From: CAYRHS01 sp964424125 | Lineage (GTDB): Bacteria; Actinomycetota; Acidimicrobiia; IMCC26256; JAOSJL01 | Reading direction: 5' to 3' | Length of the DNA: 64,000 nucleotides | Assembly: GCA_964424125.1 (NCBI GenBank) | Contig: CAYRHS010000001.1 | Location: 1 to 64,000 of the forward strand | Part shown: positions 49,790-58,156 of the stretch, piece by piece | Numbering within the stretch: the stretch's first letter is position 1 | How the letters are laid out: every line of letters begins with the position of its first letter | Notes under the pieces: model-generated | What the model saw: the letters and a program-made list of their open reading frames with translations, nothing else | The model's database searches: none | What the model was told of the DNA's origin: nothing | Program-made: the position numbers and the translations under genes

Positions 49790-52700
49790 TCACCCCCGGG
49801 TCACCCCGGTCAGGTACGCCCGCTCGATCTCGTCGAAGTCAGCGGCGAGGTCGGCCGCCGCGCCCTCGAGCTCGACGCGCCCGTGGCGCATGACGTACAC
49901 GCGGTCCGCGAAGTCCAGGGCCTGGCGAGCGTGCTGCTCGACGAGGAGGACGCCAACACCTCGCTCCGCCGCTCGTCGCACCGCGGCGAGGAGCCGCTGC
50001 ACGACCATCGGCGCCAGGCCGAGTGACAGCTCGTCCGCCATCAACAGGCGCGGCTCGGCGGCGAGGGCACGGGCCAGCGTGAGGATCTGTTGCTCCCCGC
50101 CCGAGCAGAGGCCGGCGCGGCGCCGCAACAGCGGCTCCAGCTCCGGGAAGAGACGCAATGCCTCGTCGCGGTCGCCGCGACCCAATCGGAGGTTCGCTCC
50201 CGCGCTCAACGACATGATGACCGAACGCTCCTCGGGCACGAATCCCAAACCCTGTCGGACCCGGCGGTACAGCGGCCGTTGCCGGTCCGAACCGAAGCAC
50301 TGGACCTCCCCGGCGATCGGCGCGAGCTCCCCCGCCAACGTGAGCAGGGTCGTCGTCTTCCCGGCGCCGTTGGGCCCGAGGAGCGCGACCACCTCGCCGG
50401 GGCGCACCTCGAGGTCGAGATCCCGGACCGCCGCCAGATCCCCGTACCCCGCCGAGAGCTTCGTCGCTCGCACCAGCGGCTCCGCCGTCGTGGCGAATCG
50501 CGGTGCGTCGGGGTCGTCGGCGGTCTCACCGTCCCCGCTCGCCACCGCGGCCGGCACCCGCGCCGGCTCGGCGGCTTCGGCCTCGTCGGTTCCCAGGTAC
50601 GCGCCGATCACCGACGCGTCACTCCGCACGTCCTCGGGTGTGCCCTCGGCAATGAGGCGGCCGAAGTCGAGCACCGCGATCCGGTCGCAAATATCCATCA
50701 CGAGCGACACGTCGTGCTCGATCATCAGGACGCCCATGCCCCACTCCACGGCGAGGCGGCGGACCAGGCGGCCGAGCTCGGCGGACTCCTGCTCGTCCAG
50801 ACCCGCCGCGGGCTCGTCGAGAAGCAGCAACGAGGGCGTGGTCGCGACGGCGCGCGCGATCGCGACGAGTCGCCGCCGCCCGTACGGGAGTTCCTCCGGC
50901 ACCTCGTCGAGGTCCCGCTCCAGCCCGAACTCGGCCACCGCGGCCACCGCGCCCGCACCGAGCGGCACGCGCCGAGGTGCGACCAGGTCGGTCACGTACG
51001 CGCGCGTGTCGCGGGAATCCGACGCGGTACGCAGGTTCTCGCGCACCGTCATTGACTCGAAGAGCTCGAGGCTCTGGAACGACCGACCGATCCCGGCGGC
51101 GGCGCGTCGCCGGGCCGACCAGCGATCGATCGGGCGGCCGTCCAGAATGATCCGACCGGCGCTGCACGACACGAACCCCGTTACCGCGTCGANNNNNNNN
51201 NNGTCTTGCCGGCGCCGTTCGGCCCGATGAGCCCGACCACCTCGCCGGGCCGGACCTCCAGGCTGACGCCGTCCACCGCGACGACGCCACCGAAGCGAAC
51301 GGTCACGTCCTCGGCGCGCAGGATCACGGGAGTGACCTCTGGGCGTTGCATGTCGGGGAGCGGCTCGACGGGCCGCGCGCGCCGCCGACGGTCGAACCAG
51401 TCCCGCACCTCGGCGATCGGGAGCCGGGAGAGCTTGAGGCTGGCGAGACCGTTCGGGATCAGGACGAGCACGACCACGACGATGAGCCCCAGAGCGATCT
51501 GCACGGTGCGCTCGTTGTCGAGCGCACCGCCGACGAGCTTCACGACGAAGTTGCCCGGCGCGACCGCGCCGCCGAGCACGGCTCCGGCGATGAACCCGAT
51601 CCCGCCGATCACCGCGTAGATCACGACGAAGATCGACTCGAAGACGGAGAACGTGGGGAAGAACGTCACATTGGGCCGGCGGAACCCGATGAGCACGCCA
51701 CCGACCGCTGCCAACGCGGCCGAGAGACCGAACGCGTAGAGCTTGGCGCGGAACACGCTGATGCCGAGCGCTGCGGCCGCGCGTTCGTTCGAGCGAACCG
51801 CCACGAGCCGGCGGCCGGCACGCCCGCGGCGCAGGTTCGCGACAAGCCAGCCGCAAACCGCGAAGAGTCCGAGCGCCAGTAACGCGTACCGCTCCGGGTG
51901 GGCGAAGGTGTCGAAGTCGATGCCGAAGAAGTGCACGGAGCCGATGTCGGTGCCGGTGACACCGCCGGTACGATCGATGTTGGCGAGGATCAGACTCTCG
52001 ATCACCAATGCGAGCCCGAGGGTGGCCACCGCGAGGTTCACGCCACGCGTTCGCAGCGCCGGGAGCCCCACCAGGACACCGATCGGGATCGCACCGAGCA
52101 CCCCGACGATGAACGCCAGCTCGAACGGGAAGTCGTAGTTGACGATCGCACGGGCGCCGATCCATGCGCCCATCCCCGCGAACGCGAACTGGGCGAGCGA
52201 GAGCTGGCCCGTGTACCCGGTGAGGACCACCAGCGAGAGGATGATGATCCCGAGCGCCAGGGTCGTCGTCGCCGCCTCCACGAGCGTCGTCGACCACACG
52301 AAGGCGAGGAGCACAGCCGCGATGGCCAGGATCGGGAGCGCGACCTCGGGTCGCACGCGGCCGGTCCCGATCTCGGGGGGCCGCTCCGTGCCCTCCCACC
52401 GCAGGGGGAGCGCCCGCCCTCGCACCACGAGCACGAGGACGATCACGAGGAACGGGACGGAGCGCGCCCACCCGTTGAGCGTCACGTTGAACTGGATCTG
52501 GAGGTACGCGATCTCGGACTCCAGGATCCCGATGAGCAGGCCGCCGGCCAACGTGAGGGCGAACGACCGGAAGTTCCCGACGAGCGCGGCGGCGAGGGCC
52601 GGCACGACCAGCAGCGTCAGGCCGATCACGTCGAGCCCGGTGAGGTTCACGATCAGGATCGCGCCCAGTACGCCGAGCATCCCGCCGATCGCCCAGTTAA

Positions 52701-53271
52701 GGGTGGCGACGCGGTCGGGCGAGATCCCCTGTGCCGCCGTCGCCCGGCGGTTCTCCGCCACCGCGGCAGTGGACAGGCCGAACTTGGACCACCGGTAGAC
52801 CAGGGCGAGGCCCACGGTGAGCCCCGCGCCGATAGCGAGCAGGATGAGCCGGTCCCGTCCGATCGACACGTCTCCCCAGAGCGTGACGCCATCGGTGGGC
52901 AGCAGCTTCGGGACGATGCGCGCGAGATCGCCCCATCGACTCTGCCCGAACCCGAGCAGGACCGTGAGCAGTCCAAGGGTGGCGATCAGACGCGACAGCG
53001 CCGGAGCACGTCGGAGCGGCCGCATGATGAGCAGGTGGGTGGCGGCACCGATGAGCGCCCCCACGGCGAGCGCCTCGATCCAGGCGACCCACGTGGCCGT
53101 TCCCGAGTCGCGCGCGTTGTAGAAGATGAACGCGCCCACCATGCCGACCGCGCCCTGGGCGAAGTTCACGACGCCCGAGCCGCGGTACACCAGGACGATG
53201 CCGAGCGCGGCCAGGGCGTACACGGCGCCCGCGCCCAAACCGAGGATGGCGAAGCGCACGAGGTCCGTCAT
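49790..53271 (-). CDS. LivH-LivM-LivG-LivF fusion ABC transporter, interrupted by an assembly gap
   Basis: From ATG at 53271: residues 1-290 are a LivH permease (VYRGSGVVNFAQGAVGMVGA), 305-615 a LivM permease (GYTGQLSLAQFAFAGMGAW), and a LivG ATPase begins near 648 and reaches its Walker A lysine (LIGPNGAGK) before the N run at 51193. After the gap the minus strand resumes in another frame with DAVTGFV, LPYGRRRLVAIARA and LLLLDEPAAGLDE (rest of LivG), a linker, then a LivF ATPase (LLGPNGAGKTTTLL, CSGGEQQ, LLMADELSLGLAP) to the TGA at 49790. A true gap of 8 bases would give KTTLFDAVTG and one frame of 1159 residues. Four-part fusion is unusual. A misjoin of two ABC genes at the conserved P-loop is the alternative. 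Confidence 0.75.
51193..51202. other. assembly gap (10 N) inside the LivG Walker A motif
   Basis: Ten N replace unknown sequence. The flanking bases encode GPNGAGK-(T) on one side and (F or I)-DAVTG on the other. The frames join only if the real length is 2 more than a multiple of 3; 8 bases restores the canonical motif. Confidence 0.95.
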
Positions 53272-53281
53272 CGAGTGTTCG

Positions 53282-53292
53282 CCCCCCCCCCC
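53282..53292. repeat. run of 11 C (11 G on the coding strand) before the Liv fusion gene
   Basis: An unbroken homopolymer lies ten bases upstream of the start codon of the Liv fusion on the minus strand, in the place of a ribosome site. Length changes there could alter expression, or the run may contain a sequencing error. Confidence 0.8.
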
Positions 53293-53319
53293 GAATCCCG
53301 CGGCGCGGATCGGCGGGAC

Positions 53320-53335
53320 GTTAGCCTTGGTTTAC
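53320..53335. promoter_or_regulatory. copy 7 of the shared 16-bp operator-like element, between tetR and the Liv fusion
   Basis: The minus strand reads GTAAACCAAGGCTAAC, 49 bases from the Liv fusion start and 42 bases from the TetR start. Lying between a TetR gene and its divergent neighbour is the classical position of an autoregulatory TetR operator. Confidence 0.6.
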
Positions 53336-53376
53336 ATCCGCGCCAACACATCTTGGCGCGGCCGGGAGCACCGCGC

Positions 53377-53982
53377 ATGCCAGCCACGAACACCGGCGAC
53401 CCGAAGAGCGCAACGGGAGAACCGGCGGGCCGGCGCGAGCGGATTCTGCGTTCCGCCATCGAGCTCTTCCGCACACACGGCTACGGCGCCACGGGGATCG
53501 ACGAGATCGGCGCCGCGGCGGGGATCACCGGCCCCGGCATCTACCGGCACTTCGCGAGCAAGCAGGACATTCTCGACGAGGCCGTGGCGTGGGGAACCCG
53601 CGAGGTGCTGACCCATTCGAGCCAAATCCTCGAAGAGGACCACACTCCCGAGGAGACCTTGACGCTGCTCACGCGCTCCCTGGTCGACGACGTGCTCGAC
53701 CAGCCCGACATCGTCACCGTGCTCCTCCGAGAACGCCGGCACCTGTCGACAAGGGGTCGGAGGCTCTGGGACCAGTCGCTGCGCGAGTACCAGACGGAGT
53801 GGATCGAGGTCCTCTGCACCCTGCGCCCGGACCTCGACGCCGACGATGCGCGGGCCGAGGTGTGGATGGCGCTCGGCATGGCTCTCGCCGCCGCCCAGTA
53901 CGAGACACGGCTCCGACGCGCCCGCGTCGGAGAGCTGCTCCAGCAGATGATCGTCGGGGCGCTCCTCGGCGGCCCGAGCTGA
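53377..53982 (+). CDS. TetR-family transcriptional regulator
   Basis: The 201-residue regulator has the HTH in residues 20-65: ERILRSAIELFRTHGYGATG and IDEIGAAAGITGPGIYRHFASK with the recognition helix. The C-terminal two thirds is a helical ligand domain containing TLLTRSLVDDVLDQPDIVTV and similar helices, as in actinobacterial lipid/CoA-responsive regulators. ATG at 53377 has GGGAG upstream. It is divergent from the Liv fusion with the shared 16-bp element between them, so it probably represses that operon and itself. It is also the leading candidate for the other copies. Confidence 0.93.
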   Translation: MPATNTGDPKSATGEPAGRRERILRSAIELFRTHGYGATGIDEIGAAAGITGPGIYRHFASKQDILDEAVAWGTREVLTHSSQILEEDHTPEETLTLLTRSLVDDVLDQPDIVTVLLRERRHLSTRGRRLWDQSLREYQTEWIEVLCTLRPDLDADDARAEVWMALGMALAAAQYETRLRRARVGELLQQMIVGALLGGPS

Positions 53983-53993
53983 ACCCGGCCGGT

Positions 53994-54009
53994 CTACTTT
54001 CCATTCATT
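53994..54009 (+). promoter_or_regulatory. second shared element, copy 1 (CTACTTTCCATTCATT)
   Basis: A 16-base sequence identical to that at 60986-61001 lies 48 bases before the binding-protein gene. Here the surrounding bases give CTAC...GTAG arms 22 bases apart. In this GC-rich genome an identical AT-rich 16-mer is unlikely to be chance. Confidence 0.55.
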
Positions 54010-54056
54010 AAACAAACGGGTAGGTTCCGGTCCTCGACGCGAGCCGGGGGGACGCG

Positions 54057-55424
54057 ATGGGCGCTCGGAGGGAATCGAAGGCCCGGTCGCGACGCGGGCT
54101 GCCGCTCGTGCTCGCGGCGCTCGTGCTAGTGGGCGCGGCATGCTCCACGACGAGTGACGACGACAGCAAGGACGACAGCTCGTCCGATGTGCCCACCGAG
54201 TCGGGAAAGGGCGTCAGCGACTCGACGATCACCCTCGGCGTCGAGCTCCTCGATGTGGGCGCCGCCGCGGCGGCCGAGGAATCGGCGGGCGTCGAGTCCG
54301 CGGAGAGCTCCAACCAGGAAGCCACCGCCATCGTCGAGGCTGTCGTCGACGGCCTCAACACCGACGGAGGCGTGGCGGGCAGGGACGTCGAGGTCGTGTT
54401 CCACTTCACGAACATCGGCGAGGGGACGTTCGAGAACCGCGACCAGGAAACCTGCGCGGCTTTCACCGAGGACAACGAGGTCTTCGCAGTGGTCACGCTC
54501 GCCAACGGCACGATCGGCCTCGCCGAATGCCTCGCGAACGCCGACACGCCGGTGGTGTGGGACCAGGGTGTCTCGTGGCCGTTCGACCAGGGCGACCTCG
54601 AGGCGCTGGCGCCGTATCTGTACCTGCCGACCAAGGTGAACCTGAGTCGGTTCGGCGCGTACGTGAACGGGCTCGCGGACCAGGGCTTCTTCGAGCCCGA
54701 CAGCGTGGTGGGGCTCGTTCGCTACGACCTCCCCAGCCACGACCGTGCGGTCGAGGAAGTGATCGTCCCGGCACTCGAAGAACAGGGGCTCTCCCTGGCC
54801 CAGGACTTCGCCTTCACTCCCGCGAACTCGGTCGACGACCTGACCAACGTGAGCGTGCAGGCGGCCAACGCCGTCGTCCAGTTCCGCGACGCCGGAGTGG
54901 ACCGCGTCCTCTTTCTGCCGACGGCGCAGGTGATCCCGTTGCTGTTCCCGATCGTCGCCGAGGTCCAGGACTACCGGCCCCGCTACGGCATCTCCACCGC
55001 GGACGCGCCCGACTTCATGGCCACGAGCGTTCCGGACGCCCAGCTCGAGGGTGCACTGGGGGTCGGGTGGGATCCCCTGAAGGACCTCGGCCTGGAGAAC
55101 GGCGCCGACGTGATCGGCGAGAACGAGATCTGGTCGCGCTGCGAGGAGCTTCTGGTCGGGGCCGGGTTACCCGAAGAAGGCGCGCAGGTGTGCTCGCCGT
55201 TCCTGTTCCTCCAGGAGGCGCTCGACGGCGTGGACGGCGTGAATCCGGATTCGCTCCGCGCCGGGGTGGATGCCCTCGGAACGACGGAGTACTCCGCGGT
55301 GAACTTCGGCACCGACTGGGCGGCCGACGTCTACGACGGCCCGAGCGAGATGCGGCCGCTCGCCTACGACGCCGGCTGCGACTGCTTCCAGTACACGGGT
55401 GAACCGGTGCCGATCCCGCGCTGA
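54057..55424 (+). CDS. Liv-type substrate-binding lipoprotein for the second importer
   Basis: The 455-residue binding protein has a basic n-region, hydrophobic core and lipobox VGAAC (Cys near residue 31). The mature region starts with a Ser/Asp stretch, then DSTITLGVELLDVGAAAAAE and the two-lobe leucine-binding fold. It differs clearly from the binding proteins at 36585 and 48476 and has paired cysteines near the C-terminus (AGCDCFQ). It converges on the MFS-LivF fusion, three bases apart. It is likely the substrate receptor of the LivH-M-G importer, whose control region shares the same 16-mer. Confidence 0.9.
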   Translation: MGARRESKARSRRGLPLVLAALVLVGAACSTTSDDDSKDDSSSDVPTESGKGVSDSTITLGVELLDVGAAAAAEESAGVESAESSNQEATAIVEAVVDGLNTDGGVAGRDVEVVFHFTNIGEGTFENRDQETCAAFTEDNEVFAVVTLANGTIGLAECLANADTPVVWDQGVSWPFDQGDLEALAPYLYLPTKVNLSRFGAYVNGLADQGFFEPDSVVGLVRYDLPSHDRAVEEVIVPALEEQGLSLAQDFAFTPANSVDDLTNVSVQAANAVVQFRDAGVDRVLFLPTAQVIPLLFPIVAEVQDYRPRYGISTADAPDFMATSVPDAQLEGALGVGWDPLKDLGLENGADVIGENEIWSRCEELLVGAGLPEEGAQVCSPFLFLQEALDGVDGVNPDSLRAGVDALGTTEYSAVNFGTDWAADVYDGPSEMRPLAYDAGCDCFQYTGEPVPIPR

Positions 55425-55427
55425 GCG

Positions 55428-57659
55428 TCAGGGGCCGAGCGCGCTCGCCGCGCCCTCCAGGAATACCGAGCGGAGCAGGTCGTCGCGTTCCAACAGGTCG
55501 GCCGGCACGCCTTCGAAGCGGACGCGCCCGCGCTGGAGGAAGTAGGCGCGGTGCGCGATCGACAGCGCCAGGTTGACCGACTGCTCGACGAGCACCACCG
55601 CTGTTCCCCGGGCGTTGATCGTCCGGACGGTCTCCAGCAGCTCGCTCACGATCTTGGGGGCGAGTCCGAGCGACAGCTCGTCGACGAGCAGGAGTCGTGG
55701 TCGGAGGATGAGCGCCTTTCCGAGTGCGAGCATCTGCCGCTCGCCACCCGAGAGCGTCGACGCGGGCTGGTTCCTGCGGTCGGCGAGCGCGGGGAACCCA
55801 GCGAGAGCATCCTCGATGCCCCGCTCGACCGAACGGCGGTCCCGGCCCAGGCTGTAGGCCGCGGCCCGGAGGTTGTCGACGACCGAAAGCGCCGTGAAGA
55901 CCCCTCGACCGCCGGGCACGAGCGCCATTCCCAGTGCCACGCGGCGCTCGGCATCGACATATGTGACGTCGAGGCCGCGAAAGTGCACCGCGCCCGAGCT
56001 CGGAAGCCCGAGTCCGGACACGACGCGCAGCAGCGTCGACTTGCCGGCGCCGTTCGTGCCGAGCAGGGCGACGACTTGCCCCTCTTCCACCTCGAAGTCG
56101 AGCTGGAAGAGGACCTGGAGCGCCCCGTACGAGAATTCGATCCTCCGACACGCCAACAGCGGCGCGGGAATGCCTCGCTCGGCCAGCGCGGCGAGCTCCT
56201 CGCCGAGCAGGAGCTGGTCGATCATGCGATCGAGGTCGTCGTTGACGGTGCGCCGAGCGCCGAGCAGCACGATCGCGGCCGCGATGCCCGGGATCGCGAG
56301 CGCGACGAGCGCCCCGCCGACGCCGAAGCGACGGTCGACGCCCCCGAGCAGGACGAGGCCACCGACACCCCCGACGGCGGCCAGCGCGATCCCGACCAGC
56401 GCAGCGACGTGCGGACGCATCCGGGGCGGGACGATCGACAGCGCGATAAGGCTGATCGCGGGGAACGCGGCCGCGACGAACGCAAGCGTGAGCCCGACCA
56501 GGACGACCATGACCGCGAACAGCGGCACGAACACGGCGCCGGCAAGTGCGAGAACCGCGGCGCCGATGGTCCAGGACGCCAACACGACGAGTGCGGCAGG
56601 GTCGCGGCGGAACATCCGCTCGCCGTTCCTCCCGAACCACCAGAGCACCGGGAACGAGAAAGCGGCCGCGCCCGCGAAGAGCAGGCCGCGCGCCCCGGGG
56701 CTCATGTTCCATCGCTCCTCGAGGAAGAAGAAGAGGAACGTGCTCATGGGCACGAGGAGCATGCCCAGGACGACGTTGAAGGCGAGCACGCGCCGGATCG
56801 TGGGAACGAGCAGGAGCCTCCTGGCGATCTCGACGAAACCGAGCGACGCGGCGTCGTCGGGGACCTCCGCGACCGTCGGCGCGTCGCCCTTCGACGCCGA
56901 TCGTGTCGCCGCGCGCGCTCGATCCACGTCGTAGTGACCGAAGCCCGGGTCGCGCAGACCGACGGCGAACGCCGCCGCCACGAGGCACACGCCACCCATC
57001 GCAACGAAGACCCCGCGCCACGTGAGGGCGAAGACTGTGGTGAGCAATGCAACGAGGAGCGGGGCCGTGATGTTGCCCATGGCGTTGGCACCCCGGTAGA
57101 ACGCGAGCGCTCGTGCGCGTACGCCCGGCTCGTACGAGTCCATGATCAGGGGTGTGTGCACCGCCCGAACCGACCCGGTCGTAAGCCCGTCGACGCTCAA
57201 CACCCCCAGCAGCCCCCAGACGTCGACAACGAAGCCCGTCAACGCCGTCATGACGCTCCATCCGAAGGCGGTCGCGATGCTGACGAACGCCCGCCGCGCG
57301 CGCCGCTGTACGAACGCGGCCAACGGCATCACGGCGATCGTGATCGCGATCGACTTGACGAGCACGAGCGTCGCGAGCGCGGTCTTGCTGATCCCGAGGG
57401 TGGCGCTGATCTCCGGACCGAGCACGAAGAACGCGTAGCTCTGGAACTCGTCGACGAGGGCGAGGAGCCCCAGCGCGAGCAGCGGATACCACCCTGACGA
57501 CGCGGCCAGGGCTCCCCGGAGCCGTGGGACCTGCTCCTCACCGGTGACGCCGAAGGCACGACGGGCGGCGGCGCGTGCATCCGCTCGCTCCGCGGCCAGC
57601 TCGTCGGCGAACGATGGCGCCTCGGATCGACGCCCCCGAGGGTTCGCCTCCCCATTCAC
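55428..57659 (-). CDS. MFS transporter fused to a LivF-type ABC ATPase
   Basis: This is one 743-residue polypeptide. Residues 57-470 are a 12-helix MFS carrier, with FVQRRARRAF as the helix 2-3 loop and a charged central loop near 240-290. Residues 501-743 are a complete LivF ATPase: LLGTNGAGKSTLL (Walker A, 534-541), LSGGERQML, LLLVDELSLGLAP (Walker B) and VEQSVNLAL (H-loop replaced by Gln-Ser, as is common in LivF). GTG at 57659 overlaps the lipoprotein stop by four bases. An MFS protein should be driven by ion gradients, so attachment of an ABC ATPase is surprising. The ATPase could instead pair with the LivG of the same operon, leaving the MFS part as an accessory or efflux arm. Confidence 0.9.
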   Translation of the reverse strand: MNGEANPRGRRSEAPSFADELAAERADARAAARRAFGVTGEEQVPRLRGALAASSGWYPLLALGLLALVDEFQSYAFFVLGPEISATLGISKTALATLVLVKSIAITIAVMPLAAFVQRRARRAFVSIATAFGWSVMTALTGFVVDVWGLLGVLSVDGLTTGSVRAVHTPLIMDSYEPGVRARALAFYRGANAMGNITAPLLVALLTTVFALTWRGVFVAMGGVCLVAAAFAVGLRDPGFGHYDVDRARAATRSASKGDAPTVAEVPDDAASLGFVEIARRLLLVPTIRRVLAFNVVLGMLLVPMSTFLFFFLEERWNMSPGARGLLFAGAAAFSFPVLWWFGRNGERMFRRDPAALVVLASWTIGAAVLALAGAVFVPLFAVMVVLVGLTLAFVAAAFPAISLIALSIVPPRMRPHVAALVGIALAAVGGVGGLVLLGGVDRRFGVGGALVALAIPGIAAAIVLLGARRTVNDDLDRMIDQLLLGEELAALAERGIPAPLLACRRIEFSYGALQVLFQLDFEVEEGQVVALLGTNGAGKSTLLRVVSGLGLPSSGAVHFRGLDVTYVDAERRVALGMALVPGGRGVFTALSVVDNLRAAAYSLGRDRRSVERGIEDALAGFPALADRRNQPASTLSGGERQMLALGKALILRPRLLLVDELSLGLAPKIVSELLETVRTINARGTAVVLVEQSVNLALSIAHRAYFLQRGRVRFEGVPADLLERDDLLRSVFLEGAASALGP

Positions 57660-58156
57660 GGCTCCGGCCCTCGGTCGATCTCGAACGTGACCGAGAAGGC
57701 CGCTTCACCGCTGCGCCTTCCCTCCTCGTCGAGGAGCACGATCGTCGCCTCGTGGACCTCGTCTCCCCCGGGCTCGCCGCGCCGCTTCGGCACCGTCTCG
57801 AGAACGACGGAAGTCTCGGTCGTCGGGTAGATGCCGCGTTCGACGAACCAGTCCTGATCGGGACAGCCCTCCCGTTGCTCGCAGGCATCGTCGACGAGCG
57901 CAGCGAGTGACTGCCCGGGTCGCATGGGCTCGCGATCGACGAAGACCACGAAGGATCCGCCCGGCCGCTCGGGCGAGGCGATCGTGAGGTCCTTTACCGT
58001 CCACTCGACGACCACGGGAAGCGCCACCGTCTCGGCGTCCTCGGGAGCGACGATCTCCACTCGATCGTCCTGGAAGAAGTCGAGACCGTGGAGTCCGCAC
58101 CCCGTGAGCACCACGATCACGGCCGCGAGGCCGCGGAGCCGGAGTCGACGTCTCAT
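57656..58156 (-). CDS. lipoprotein of the second Liv operon
   Basis: The 166-residue protein has a signal peptide with lipobox LTGC (Cys near residue 20). The mature part is beta-rich, opens with FFQDDRVEIVAPEDAETVAL like an immunoglobulin-like or FixG-like domain, and has two cysteines (DDACEQREGC) suggesting a disulfide. It overlaps both neighbours by four bases (ATGA with LivH-M-G, GTGA with MFS-LivF), so it is translated as part of the transporter and probably sits outside the membrane with it. The family is not recognised. Confidence 0.8.
   Translation of the reverse strand: MRRRLRLRGLAAVIVVLTGCGLHGLDFFQDDRVEIVAPEDAETVALPVVVEWTVKDLTIASPERPGGSFVVFVDREPMRPGQSLAALVDDACEQREGCPDQDWFVERGIYPTTETSVVLETVPKRRGEPGGDEVHEATIVLLDEEGRRSGEAAFSVTFEIDRGPEP

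Noticed and set aside
51898..53376. A 490-codon N-terminal extension of the TetR regulator
   Set aside because: It is antisense to the Liv fusion. The HTH begins 20 residues after ATG 53377, as is normal for TetR, and a ribosome site precedes that ATG.
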